Source of the DNA: Hyphomonas oceanitis SCH89
Lineage (GTDB): Bacteria; Pseudomonadota; Alphaproteobacteria; Caulobacterales; Hyphomonadaceae
DNA: 64,000 bases
Direction of reading: 5' to 3'
Assembly (NCBI RefSeq): GCF_000685295.1
Contig: NZ_ARYL01000012.1
Coordinates: 44,778-108,777, forward strand
Position numbers and translations under genes: made by a program. Within the stretch, counting starts at the first letter, position 1; each line of letters begins with the position of its first letter. Positions 19,312-28,189 of this stretch are shown here, piece after piece. The notes under the pieces were generated by a model. That model searched no databases. It had not been told where the DNA came from and worked only from the letters and a program-made list of their open reading frames with translations.

Positions 19312-20046
19312 CTAAAGCCTGTCCGTTGTGTGACCATTCCGAGTCCATCGGAGGAACGGTGGGCCTTTTGTGGCTTGTTGCTTTGCAATCCGCTCTCCGA
19401 TTTCGCCCAGCATGAAGCGTGTAACCGAGGGCAGGTCGAGGTCCAGGGCGTCGGCCAGCGTCACCCATTGCAGGTCTGACAGCTCTGCGCCGTCCACAGG
19501 GGGGCGTTCGTCAATCAGGGCATCTTCGGCATCGGCCATGAAAAATCGGGCGTCAAAGCGCTTCGGCCGGTAGGGCGGCGTGATCGCGCGGCCGATGAAC
19601 TCGAAGGATTCGAGGCAGGGCATGACACCCTCGCCATAATAGCGGTGCCAGCCCTGCGGCGGTTTGCCGGTATGCGTGCCGGGGCGGCCAACGATCAGGC
19701 CGGTTTCCTCGAATGTCTCGCGGATAGCCGTCAGCGCGAAGGCGTGGGGCGCACGGCGGGTGCCGATGGCGAGCTTGGTGGCCACAGGCTCGGAGAGGGG
19801 CGTCAGCGTCGGTGCACGGGCATCGTGGGGGTCCACGCGGCCACCGGGGAAGACATATTTGTCGGGCATGAACGTGTGCCCGCCAGAGCGCTTGCCGAGC
19901 AGGACGCGCGGTGTGGCGGCATCCCTGCGGACGAGGATCAGCGTGGCGGCATCCTTGGGCCGCGGACTGCGCTGGTCGGTGACCACAACGTCACCCTCAT
20001 CTTCCTTGTCGAAGGCTGATTTTATGCCCGGTACGGCCTCGCTCAT
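19312..20046 (-). CDS. Nudix hydrolase with split Nudix box
   Basis: A 244-residue Nudix-fold protein. The box starts with FPGGRVDPHD (residues 66-75) and resumes with IRETFEETGLIVG (108-120). About 27 extra residues sit between the GG and RE halves compared with the canonical box; long insertions here are typical of NUDT19/acyl-CoA-type Nudix proteins. The likely substrate is a nucleoside diphosphate derivative or CoA compound; this cannot be fixed from sequence. Its start overlaps the rnr stop by 4 bp. Confidence 0.85.
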   Translation of the reverse strand: MSEAVPGIKSAFDKEDEGDVVVTDQRSPRPKDAATLILVRRDAATPRVLLGKRSGGHTFMPDKYVFPGGRVDPHDARAPTLTPLSEPVATKLAIGTRRAPHAFALTAIRETFEETGLIVGRPGTHTGKPPQGWHRYYGEGVMPCLESFEFIGRAITPPYRPKRFDARFFMADAEDALIDERPPVDGAELSDLQWVTLADALDLDLPSVTRFMLGEIGERIAKQQATKGPPFLRWTRNGHTTDRL

Positions 20047-22331
20047 CTCCTCGGTCCCTTTGACTTGCCTTTGCCCTTCGTCTTCGGAAGGGTCTTCTTG
20101 TTGAATCTAGGCTTGCCAGAGCGGGGAGGTCCACCCTTACGGCGGGGAACGTTGCCGATATCCATTTCGCGGCGGTGCTGCTTGCGGCCTTCGGGGGCCG
20201 GCTGCGGCTCGGAGAGCATTTCGAGCAGGAGGCCGCCTTGCAGGGGCGTTACTTCCTTCAGCTTCACGCGGACGATCTGGCCGAGGCTGTAGGTCTTGCC
20301 GCTGCCACGCGCATAGAGGGCCATGGCGGCCTCGTCCTGTACCCAATAGTCATCCGAGATGGTCGAGATCGGGATGAAGCCGTCGGCGCCTGTGCCGGCG
20401 AGGGCAACGAACAAGCCGGAGCCTGTGACGCCGGTGATGCGGCCTTCGAACTCGGCGCCGACCTGATCCTTCAGGAAGAGGGCAAGATAGCGGTCTGTGG
20501 CTTCGCGCTCTGCGGCCATCGAGCGGCGCTCAGTGTCGGAGATGTGCTGCGCGGTCTGCTCAAGCTGCGAGGCGGCTTCCTTGGAGAGGCCATCCGGGCC
20601 GAGCTTCAGCGACGCGATCAGCGCGCGGTGGACGATGAGGTCTGCGTAGCGGCGGATCGGCGAGGTGAAGTGGGCATAGCGTTCGAGGTTCAGGCCGAAG
20701 TGACCGAGATTCTCAGGGGCGTACACGGCCTGCGCCTGTGTGCGCAGGATCATCTGCGTGACCATCTGGTCGAATTCGGTGCCATTAAGCTCGCTGAGGA
20801 GCTTGTTGAACTTGTGGGTTTGCGGGCGTTCGCCGACATTCCATTTCAGCTCCAGCGTCTGCAGGAAGTCCGCGAAGGCGGCGATCTTGGCATCGGTCGG
20901 CGTGTCGTGGACGCGGTAGATGAGCGGGCTCTTCTGGCGTTCCAGCGTTTCGGCGGCGGCGACGTTGGCCTGGATCATGAACTCTTCGATCAGGCGGTGA
21001 GCCTCGAGGCGTTCCTTGGTATAGATGCCGTCAATCTCGCCATCTTCCTTGAACCGGATCCGGCGTTCCGGCAGGTCGAGGTCGAGCGGGCCGCGTTTGT
21101 CACGGGCCTTTGCGAGCGCGTGATAGGCGTCCCAGAGCGGGCGCAGCACAGTGTCCAGCATCTCGCCAGCCTTGCCGCCGGGCTTGCCGTCAATGGCAGC
21201 CTGCGCCTCTTCATAGGAGAGCTTGGCGGCAGACTTCATCATGCCGCGAATGAAGCGATGCGAACGCTTGTGGCCGTCCGATCCGAAGATCATCTCGACA
21301 GCCAGCGTGCGGCGCAGTTCGCCTTCCTTCAGCGAGCATTCGTCAGCCGACAGCTCGAAGGGTAGCATCGGGATGACGCGGTCTGGGAAATAGGTGGAGT
21401 TGCCGCGCTTCAGCGCCTCCTTGTCGAGGGGCGAGCCCTCGGTGACATAGGCGGCGACATCGGCGATGGCGACGATCACGCGCCAGCCATCGTCCAGCTT
21501 TTCGGCGAAGACGGCATCATCATGGTCGCGGGCATCGGCCGGGTCGATCGTGATGAGGGCGGTCTGCGTCAGGTCTTCGCGTTCGGCGGCGGCCGGTTTC
21601 GGGTCGCGGGCCTGCGCGAGGGCGGCCTCGGGGAACTCGGTGGGGATGTCGTGTGCGTGGAGGGCCAGAAGGCTCGCCGAGCGCGGGTCGGTGATATGGC
21701 CGATGATCTCGGTGATCTCGCCGAGGGCCGGGCCATGATGGCGGCGGCCCTGGGGCTTCGGCTCGGCGATCACGAGATCGCCATCCTTGGCACCCTTGGT
21801 GTCGGCTTCCTGAATCACGAATTCGCGGCGGTCCTTGCGGCTGGACGGGTTGACCCGGCCGCCACGCGCGGTGGTTGAGTAGAGGCCGACGAGACGGTCT
21901 GAGATGCGCTTCTCGAGCACCGTGATGGCGCGAGCGCGCCATTCGCCGTCATGCTCGTTGATCTTGCACAGGGCGCGGTCGCCAACGCCAGGGGCCTTGG
22001 TCTTGCCGCGTGGCTTGCCCGAGGGGCCGGCATAGGTGATGTCCGGGCCGAAGGGGCCATTGTCGCCGATCGATTTGCCGATCAGGTCACCATTCTTGTC
22101 GATCCGGGTGAATTCGACGATGCCGGTGGGCGGCGGGCGATCCGCCTGTGACCAGGCCCGTTTGCCGGTGCGTTCGAGGGCACCATCGGCTTCAAGCTCG
22201 CGCAGGATGGCGCGCAGCGTGGCGCGTTCCTCACCCTTGACCTTGAGGCCCTTGGCGATGGCTTGTTTCGTGGTGGCGGTGGGATTGTCCCGAATGTAAT
22301 CAAGGACAGTTTGCTTATCTGGAAATGTCAT
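20043..22331 (-). CDS. rnr: Ribonuclease R
   Basis: A 762-residue RNase II/RNB-family 3'-5' exoribonuclease that degrades structured RNA. The order is an N-terminal helix-turn-helix-like region (residues 1-70), cold-shock domains, the RNB catalytic domain with the metal-binding DARDHDDAVFAEK segment, an S1 domain (about 625-710) and a Lys/Arg-rich tail that ends in KGKGKSKGPRR. The basic tail is typical of RNase R rather than RNase II. It is coupled to the Nudix gene by an ATGA overlap. Confidence 0.95.
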   Translation of the reverse strand: MTFPDKQTVLDYIRDNPTATTKQAIAKGLKVKGEERATLRAILRELEADGALERTGKRAWSQADRPPPTGIVEFTRIDKNGDLIGKSIGDNGPFGPDITYAGPSGKPRGKTKAPGVGDRALCKINEHDGEWRARAITVLEKRISDRLVGLYSTTARGGRVNPSSRKDRREFVIQEADTKGAKDGDLVIAEPKPQGRRHHGPALGEITEIIGHITDPRSASLLALHAHDIPTEFPEAALAQARDPKPAAAEREDLTQTALITIDPADARDHDDAVFAEKLDDGWRVIVAIADVAAYVTEGSPLDKEALKRGNSTYFPDRVIPMLPFELSADECSLKEGELRRTLAVEMIFGSDGHKRSHRFIRGMMKSAAKLSYEEAQAAIDGKPGGKAGEMLDTVLRPLWDAYHALAKARDKRGPLDLDLPERRIRFKEDGEIDGIYTKERLEAHRLIEEFMIQANVAAAETLERQKSPLIYRVHDTPTDAKIAAFADFLQTLELKWNVGERPQTHKFNKLLSELNGTEFDQMVTQMILRTQAQAVYAPENLGHFGLNLERYAHFTSPIRRYADLIVHRALIASLKLGPDGLSKEAASQLEQTAQHISDTERRSMAAEREATDRYLALFLKDQVGAEFEGRITGVTGSGLFVALAGTGADGFIPISTISDDYWVQDEAAMALYARGSGKTYSLGQIVRVKLKEVTPLQGGLLLEMLSEPQPAPEGRKQHRREMDIGNVPRRKGGPPRSGKPRFNKKTLPKTKGKGKSKGPRR

Positions 22332-22400
22332 AATCCGGCATATAAGGGATTCTTGGCCGAAATGCTTGTGGATAGTTCATGTGGCCGTTTCAGGATCGAA

Positions 22401-22787
22401 TTAATAGTAAATCGGCTTGAAGCGTTTCTTTGTTGGTAGCTTTGATCGGTTGTGGGTGACGATGACTTCACACTCGACAATATTTTCGCCCAACTCATGA
22501 ACATCAACCGGATGCTCAAATGAATGTGCTGGAGACAACGATTTGTCACAATGAGAGCTTAAAACCCAAACCATTGGTGTCGTGAAACGAGTAAACTTCC
22601 TCGCCCCCTTCTCCCTCCAGCGGAAATCTACATCGAACAATTGAATGGGTGCATTGCTGTCGTTCCGAACACGTATCCATTGCCGACCGTCATTATGCTG
22701 GTAATTTATCACCTCAATGGTGCAGGGGTTTTGACGGATAGCAATCCAAATTCGGTAGATAAGACCTATTGGATTCGGCGCATTCAA
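22401..22787 (-). CDS. AT-rich orphan gene of unknown function
   Basis: An open frame of about 128 residues, read from a TTG preceded by GAGGGGG. The frame has no ATG in this region, so the start is uncertain; upstream extension runs into the MtfA-like gene. A hydrophobic N-terminal stretch (PIGLIYRIWIAI) may anchor it, and the rest is beta-rich (WIRVRNDSNAPIQLFDVDF), Ig-like in appearance. Two 60-base rows counted in it are 43-45% G+C, clearly lower than its neighbours. Probably horizontally acquired. I do not recognise the family. Confidence 0.45.
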   Translation of the reverse strand: MNAPNPIGLIYRIWIAIRQNPCTIEVINYQHNDGRQWIRVRNDSNAPIQLFDVDFRWREKGARKFTRFTTPMVWVLSSHCDKSLSPAHSFEHPVDVHELGENIVECEVIVTHNRSKLPTKKRFKPIYY

Positions 22788-22951
22788 GGCACTCGCCCCC
22801 TCGCTTTTTAAGATGGTGCTATCACCAGAGTGACAAGCAATCGGTTGTGACCAATCCGACGATATCTGAAGTGACAACGTATTTCCATTTCTGCATTTGC
22901 TGCTGCAATAGAGTGAGTGCGCCCCAAACGCACGCTCAGGGCCAGGCCGCT

Positions 22952-23620
22952 TCAGCGTCCATCCTCGTAGAAATGCGCCAGACGGTCGTGCACGCGGCGG
23001 AAATTGTCGCGCAGCATGTCGGGCTGTTCGAAATAGGCGGTGGTGGTGCAGTTGAAGAAATCGGCCTGGCTGGTCGCGGCCTGCGGCGTCAGCGGCGTCT
23101 CGAACCCATTGGCAAGGCGCGTTCGAAGGAAGTCCAGTTCCTCGTCCATGTCGGTGCGCCATGTGTCATGGCATTCGGCGGAGTGGCTGGCGGGAAGGCC
23201 TTCCCGGAAAATGTTCCGGTTGTCGAGCCGGTGGGCCAGTTCGTGCATCGCCTTGCAGCAGCCCGGGATGGAGAGCACGCCATCCTTCATGATGCTGGAC
23301 CAGCAGAGGTCCATCCGGCCCCAGCGCGAATAACGGCCCATCATCTCGGCATCGCTTGGCGGGCCGCTTTCGGTGATCACGATGCGCATGCCGAGGTCAA
23401 AACGGTCGCGCGGTCGGTTGAGCAGGAGGAGGCAGGCATAGGTGGCGAGGGTCACGCGCACACGGGAGGTGACATCAAAGCCATCAGCGCCGCGAAATTC
23501 AACATCCTGCAGGAACTGATCGACGAGATGGGTAAAACGCGCCCTGCGCCCCGGTGACAGTTTTGCCACTACGGGCGATGCCGCATCGATCATGATTTCG
23601 AGTCGGGTCGGTCCAGCCAT
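22952..23620 (-). CDS. MtfA/M90-like metallopeptidase relative
   Basis: A 222-residue protein resembling MtfA (Mlc titration factor A, peptidase family M90). It keeps HELAH at residues 126-130 followed by RLD. The C-terminal motif corresponding to the family's AEFFAVxSExFF reads ADFFNCTTTAYF, so the glutamate expected to be the third zinc ligand aligns with Thr194. The protein may have altered metal binding or be inactive. It stands alone, 164 bp from the orphan gene. Confidence 0.7.
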   Translation of the reverse strand: MAGPTRLEIMIDAASPVVAKLSPGRRARFTHLVDQFLQDVEFRGADGFDVTSRVRVTLATYACLLLLNRPRDRFDLGMRIVITESGPPSDAEMMGRYSRWGRMDLCWSSIMKDGVLSIPGCCKAMHELAHRLDNRNIFREGLPASHSAECHDTWRTDMDEELDFLRTRLANGFETPLTPQAATSQADFFNCTTTAYFEQPDMLRDNFRRVHDRLAHFYEDGR

Positions 23621-23674
23621 CGACCGGCGATATACAACCAGAAAGCAAAAAAGTCTCGTAAAAAATGAATAGAT

Positions 23675-24355
23675 TTAGTCGATAGGTGGAACAGCTAGCG
23701 CATCATTGGGGGTGAGCGCAAAGGAGCCTGCCTGCGCGCCCCAGTCGCCGGTCAGGATCTCATAGTGGAGGTGGCGCGGCACGAGGTAGCCTGCGGTGTT
23801 GCCCATGACGCCGATGATCTGGCCGGACAGGACCACGTCGCCCGCCTTGAAGCCGGAGAAACTGGCCATGTGGGCATAGCGGGTGAAGACGCCATTGCCG
23901 TGGTCGATGACCATCATGTTTCCGAAATCGTCCCGGTATTGCGCCTCGCGGATCGTGCCGTCGGCAGCGGCATAGATGGCGACGGGGTCGCGATTGTAGA
24001 GATCGACGCCGCTGTGGACCTGACCGTTGCGGGCGCCGAAGCCGGACGACACGCACCCATCCTCGACGGGAGCACGGGCGAGGGTGACGCCGTTGATCGT
24101 TATTGTCGCCGTGTAGCCGATGATGTGCAGCCCGGTATCGGTGGCGGGCGCATTGGCGACGTAGAGCTTGGGGCAGAGCGACAGCGTGACCGGGAAATCA
24201 TAGATGACGGGCAGGGCAGGCTGGGGCGGCGGCAAGGGCTCGACGACTTCCTCAACCAGCGGCTCCAGCGGTGGCAGCCTTTCGATTGTAAATATCCACG
24301 TGACGCTCGCCGCGAGCAGGGCAAACGGGAACATGAGGCGGGGCGACAGGCGCAT
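23675..24355 (-). CDS. M23-family metallopeptidase (LytM/lysostaphin type)
   Basis: A 226-residue envelope protein with an N-terminal membrane or uncleaved signal segment (residues 8-24), a proline-rich linker (28-50) and an M23 domain at about 100-215. Zinc ligands His114 and Asp118 (HSGVDL) and His197 (HLHYE), plus His162 in RYAH, are all present. It should be catalytically competent on peptidoglycan cross-links, unlike the degenerate EnvC/NlpD types. It follows topA on the minus strand. Confidence 0.9.
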   Translation of the reverse strand: MRLSPRLMFPFALLAASVTWIFTIERLPPLEPLVEEVVEPLPPPQPALPVIYDFPVTLSLCPKLYVANAPATDTGLHIIGYTATITINGVTLARAPVEDGCVSSGFGARNGQVHSGVDLYNRDPVAIYAAADGTIREAQYRDDFGNMMVIDHGNGVFTRYAHMASFSGFKAGDVVLSGQIIGVMGNTAGYLVPRHLHYEILTGDWGAQAGSFALTPNDALAVPPID

Positions 24356-24372
24356 CGCGAGGGGGAGCCAGT

Positions 24373-24391
24373 CCGGGCCTTGCGGGCCCGG
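24373..24391 (-). terminator. GC hairpin after topA
   Basis: CCGGGCC pairs with GGCCCGG across a 5-base loop, in the 42-bp gap between the topA stop and the M23 start. No T-run follows, so termination is only a possibility. It may instead be a processing or stabilising hairpin. Confidence 0.3.
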
Positions 24392-24397
24392 CGCGGC

Positions 24398-26998
24398 CTA
24401 GTCCTCTGTCTTCGCGGCAGGCGTTTTCTTCGCCGCCGGTTTCTTCTTGGCAGCAGCCTTCTTCGGCGCGGCCTTCTTCTTGGGGGCAGCCTTCTTCTTG
24501 GCCGGGGCAGCCGCCGCGCGGGTGTTCACCAGTTCCACGGCTTGTTCCAGTGTGATGGCGTCCGGCGCGATCTCTTTCGGGATCGTGGCGTTGACCTTGC
24601 CATGCTTCACGTAAGGACCGTAGCGACCGGCAAAAACCTGGATCGGTTCGCCGTCTGCATGGTTGCCGAGTTCCTTCAGCGGCGTGGCGCCACCGCGCCC
24701 CCGGCCCGGATTGGCCTTCTTGTCCTCGATCAGCGCCACGGCGCGGTTGAGGCCGATATTGAAGACGTCTGCCGGGTCTTTCAGGTTCGCATATGTCTTG
24801 CCATGCTGAACGTAGGGACCGAAACGGCCGAAATTGGCCAGGATCGGCTCATTGTCTTCCGGGTGGCGGCCGACTTCACGCGGCAGCAGCAGCAGTTCCA
24901 CGGCGCGTTCGAGCGTCAGCTCCTGCGGCTTTTCTTTCTCGGCCTTGGTGAGGGAGGCGCGTTTTGGCTTCTCGCCGTTCGCCATCTCGACATAGGGGCC
25001 GAAGCGACCGGTCTTGAGATAGATCATCTCGCCGGTTTCCGGGTGGAGGCCGATCTCGTTGCCGTCCGGGTTGATCGCGGCAGCGGCATCGCCATCGGCG
25101 CTGAACTGGCGGGTGAATTTGCACTCAGGGTGGCGCGAGCAGCCGACAAAGGCGCCGAACCGGCCAAGCTTCATCGACAGTTCGCCCTCCTTGCAGAGCG
25201 GGCACTGGCGCGGGTTTTCGATCGGGTTGCCTTCGGCATCCTGACGCGGGAACACGTAAGCGCCGAGCGTTTCGTTGAGGGCGTCGAGCACGGCGGAAAC
25301 GCGCAGTTCCTTTGTGCCGTCAATGTCGGCAGCGAACTGTTTCCAGAACTCGTGCAGGAACGCTTTCCAGTCGAGCTTGCCGTCGGAGATGACATCGAGC
25401 TTCTCTTCGAGACCGGCGGTGAAGTCATATTCCACATAGCGCGAGAAGAAGTTCTCGAGGAAGGCCGTCACGAGGCGGCCCTTGTCTTCGGGGATCAGCG
25501 CCTTGCCTTCGATGCGGACATAGCCCCGGTCTTCCAGCGTCGACATGGTGGACGCATAGGTCGACGGGCGGCCAATGCCGAGTTCTTCGAGGCGCTTGAC
25601 GAGGCTGGCCTCGGTATAGCGCGGCGGCGGGGCGGTGAAGGACTGGTTCGCGAGTGCGTTCAGGAGGTCCGCGTGCTGGCCGGCTTCCATCTTCGGCAGG
25701 CGGCCTTCGGCGTCGTCTTCATCGTCCCCCGCGTCATGGCCTTCGGTGTAGAGCTTTATGAAGCCATCAAACACGAGGACCTGACCGGTGGCGCGCAGCG
25801 TGGCGCGCTTATCCTTGGAGGCAAGGTCGATCGTGGTGCGCTCGAACAGGGCGGTTTCCATCTGGCTGGCCACGGCGCGGCGCCAGATAAGGGTGTAGAG
25901 TTTCTTCAGGTCACCGTCGCCGTGATAGTCCTCAGGGCGCAGGTTGAAGTCGGTCGGTCGGACGGCTTCGTGGGCTTCCTGCGCGTTCTTGGCTTTGGAG
26001 GAATAACGACGCGTGTTTTCCGGCAGGTAGCGGGCGCCATAGTTCGACTGGATCATGGTGCGGGCCGCGGCATAGGCTTCTTCGGCCATGTTGACGCCGT
26101 CGGTACGCATATAGGTGATGCGGCCCTCTTCGTAGAGTTTCTGGGCGGCCTGCATGGTGCGCTTGGCGCCGAAACCGAGCTTGCGGGAGGCTTCCTGCTG
26201 CAACGTAGAAGTAATGAAGGGCGGCGGCGGGTTGCGCTTGACGGGCTTCGCCTCGACGCTGGAGACCGAATAGCCGCCGGTCTGGACGATTTCGAGTGCC
26301 TTGTCGGCGTCGCCCTTGTTGCCGAGTGTGAACTTCTTCAGCGTGTCGCCATCAAGAGCATGCAGGCGGGCTTCGAAGTCGGTCCCGTCGGGGGCACGCA
26401 GTGTGGCGGCGATGTTCCAGTATTCCTGCGGGCGGAACAGCTCGATCTCGTTCTCGCGGTCACAGACAATGCGCAGGGCAACGGACTGAACGCGGCCGGC
26501 CGAGCGGCTGCCGGGAAGCTTGCGCCAGAGGACGGGTGAGAGGTTGAAGCCGACCAGATAGTCCAGCGCGCGGCGCGCAAGGTAGGCATCAACAAGTTCC
26601 TGGTCGATCTGGCGCGGGTGTTCCATGGCCGTTGTAACGGCGCTTTTGGTGATCGCGTTGAACACGACGCGCTCGACGTGGATGTCCTTCTTGAGCGCAC
26701 GACGCTTCTTCAGGGCTTCGACGAGGTGCCAGGAAATGGCTTCCCCTTCACGATCAGGGTCGGTCGCGAGAATGAGGGTGTCGGCGTCTTTCAGCGAGTT
26801 CGCAATGTCGGAGATGCGCTTGGCCGACTTGGAGTCAGCTTCCCATATCATGTCGAAATCATTGTCCGGATCGACCGAGCCATTCTTCGATGGCAGGTCG
26901 CGGATGTGACCGTACGAGGCGAGAACCTTGTAGTCCTTGCCGAGGTATTTGTTGATCGTTTTGGCCTTTGCGGGCGATTCGACGACGACAAGTTTCAT
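24398..26998 (-). CDS. topA: DNA topoisomerase I
   Basis: An 866-residue type IA topoisomerase that relaxes negative supercoils. It has an N-terminal Toprim domain (MKLVVVESPAKAKTI), catalytic Tyr296 in RITYMRTDG, and a C-terminal zinc ribbon (CPLC...CSRHPEC). Several topoisomerase C-terminal repeats (GRFGPYV) follow, then a Lys/Ala-rich tail. The basic tail is typical of alphaproteobacterial enzymes and binds DNA nonspecifically. Confidence 0.97.
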   Translation of the reverse strand: MKLVVVESPAKAKTINKYLGKDYKVLASYGHIRDLPSKNGSVDPDNDFDMIWEADSKSAKRISDIANSLKDADTLILATDPDREGEAISWHLVEALKKRRALKKDIHVERVVFNAITKSAVTTAMEHPRQIDQELVDAYLARRALDYLVGFNLSPVLWRKLPGSRSAGRVQSVALRIVCDRENEIELFRPQEYWNIAATLRAPDGTDFEARLHALDGDTLKKFTLGNKGDADKALEIVQTGGYSVSSVEAKPVKRNPPPPFITSTLQQEASRKLGFGAKRTMQAAQKLYEEGRITYMRTDGVNMAEEAYAAARTMIQSNYGARYLPENTRRYSSKAKNAQEAHEAVRPTDFNLRPEDYHGDGDLKKLYTLIWRRAVASQMETALFERTTIDLASKDKRATLRATGQVLVFDGFIKLYTEGHDAGDDEDDAEGRLPKMEAGQHADLLNALANQSFTAPPPRYTEASLVKRLEELGIGRPSTYASTMSTLEDRGYVRIEGKALIPEDKGRLVTAFLENFFSRYVEYDFTAGLEEKLDVISDGKLDWKAFLHEFWKQFAADIDGTKELRVSAVLDALNETLGAYVFPRQDAEGNPIENPRQCPLCKEGELSMKLGRFGAFVGCSRHPECKFTRQFSADGDAAAAINPDGNEIGLHPETGEMIYLKTGRFGPYVEMANGEKPKRASLTKAEKEKPQELTLERAVELLLLPREVGRHPEDNEPILANFGRFGPYVQHGKTYANLKDPADVFNIGLNRAVALIEDKKANPGRGRGGATPLKELGNHADGEPIQVFAGRYGPYVKHGKVNATIPKEIAPDAITLEQAVELVNTRAAAAPAKKKAAPKKKAAPKKAAAKKKPAAKKTPAAKTED

Positions 26999-27064
26999 GG
27001 AGGCACCTCTTCAAGGGCGGGAGTGATGGGGGGCACAAGCGCCGTATGTCAAGGCCGCAACTGG

Positions 27065-28189
27065 TCAGCCATCTTCCCGATAGGCGAGCCATGTGAGGGT
27101 ACAGAAGAGCACAAACAAGGGGGGGCTCCATGCTGCAATTACAGCGGGAGCTGCACCCGTGGCACCGAGGCTGGACGAGAATTGGGTGAAGAAATAGAGG
27201 CCGACGGCCAGCAGTGAGCCTATGGCGAGGAGGCGCGATGTGCCGCCAAGACGCGACAGGCGCAGGCAGACAATGGCGCCGATCAGGCCCATGGCAACGA
27301 ACAGAGCCGGGGTCGCCATGAGGCTGTTCCAGCGCATCTTGTAACGCGAAGCATCGAGCCCGGCGGCCTGCGTCTGGTGCACGAACCGGGGCAGGTTCCA
27401 GAAGCCGATTGTGTTTGGCGAGGCGAACTTGTCGAGCAGGGTGACGGCGTCAAGCGAGGTCGGGATGGCGAGGTTCTTCTTGCGCTCGGGCGGCAGGTTG
27501 GGGACGTTCTCGACCACATTCTCGAGTTGCCAGAAGCCGTTGCGGAGATAGGCGCGGTCGGCATCGATGCGCCGCACGAATGTATAGTCATTGGTGGGCT
27601 GGTTGCCGGCGAAGAGGCGCTCTTCCTGGATCATCTTCACCTTGATCAGCACGATGCCGCCATCTTCCACGCGGGCCGCATGGATCACGATCTGGCTGGT
27701 GTCGTCGCCCTGACGTAGCCAGACGCCGCTGTCCGAGACGGCCATGGCTTCGCGGCCATCGTTCAGCAGGCGGGCGCGTTCCAGCTCGAAGGATTCCGTC
27801 AACCGGGCCGCAAACGGGTTGAGAAGCGTGGTCGTGAAGATTCCGAGCACGAGGCCCATGATGATGACCGGGGCCAGGAAGCGCCAGGCCGAGATGCCGC
27901 TGGCGCGAATGATCGAGAGTTCCGAGCGGCGATTGAGGCGTGTGAAGGCCAGCATGCTGGCCACAAGGATGGCGAAGGGAAGCGTCTGCTCCATGATTTG
28001 GGGCAGCTTCATGAGCGACAGCCGCAGCGCGCCGCCGAGGCTGAGCTTTACGTCACCGCCAACCGTGCGCAGCTGCTCGACCACGTCGATCATCAGGATG
28101 GCGAGCAGCAGAACGCCAAGGACGAGCAAGAGGCCGGTCAGGCATTCGCGCAGGATGTAGCGTTGGATGCGGTTGAAGGTGATGTTCAT
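27065..28189 (-). CDS. lptG: LPS export ABC transporter permease LptG
   Basis: A 374-residue inner-membrane permease of the LptB2FG complex that extracts LPS from the inner membrane. It has six predicted membrane helices, three at each end, with a large periplasmic beta-jellyroll domain between. I chose the ATG at 28189, which overlaps the lptF stop by 4 bp; the open frame continues upstream into lptF without meaning. The lptF-lptG order is standard. Confidence 0.93.
   Translation of the reverse strand: MNITFNRIQRYILRECLTGLLLVLGVLLLAILMIDVVEQLRTVGGDVKLSLGGALRLSLMKLPQIMEQTLPFAILVASMLAFTRLNRRSELSIIRASGISAWRFLAPVIIMGLVLGIFTTTLLNPFAARLTESFELERARLLNDGREAMAVSDSGVWLRQGDDTSQIVIHAARVEDGGIVLIKVKMIQEERLFAGNQPTNDYTFVRRIDADRAYLRNGFWQLENVVENVPNLPPERKKNLAIPTSLDAVTLLDKFASPNTIGFWNLPRFVHQTQAAGLDASRYKMRWNSLMATPALFVAMGLIGAIVCLRLSRLGGTSRLLAIGSLLAVGLYFFTQFSSSLGATGAAPAVIAAWSPPLFVLFCTLTWLAYREDG

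Noticed and set aside
20175..21365. A 396-residue open frame opposite rnr
   Set aside because: Antisense shadow of the conserved RNB domain in GC-rich DNA.
23765..26539. A 924-residue open frame on the plus strand opposite topA and the M23 gene
   Set aside because: It is the antisense shadow of topA and M23, whose motifs are unmistakable. The antisense product has no recognisable domain.
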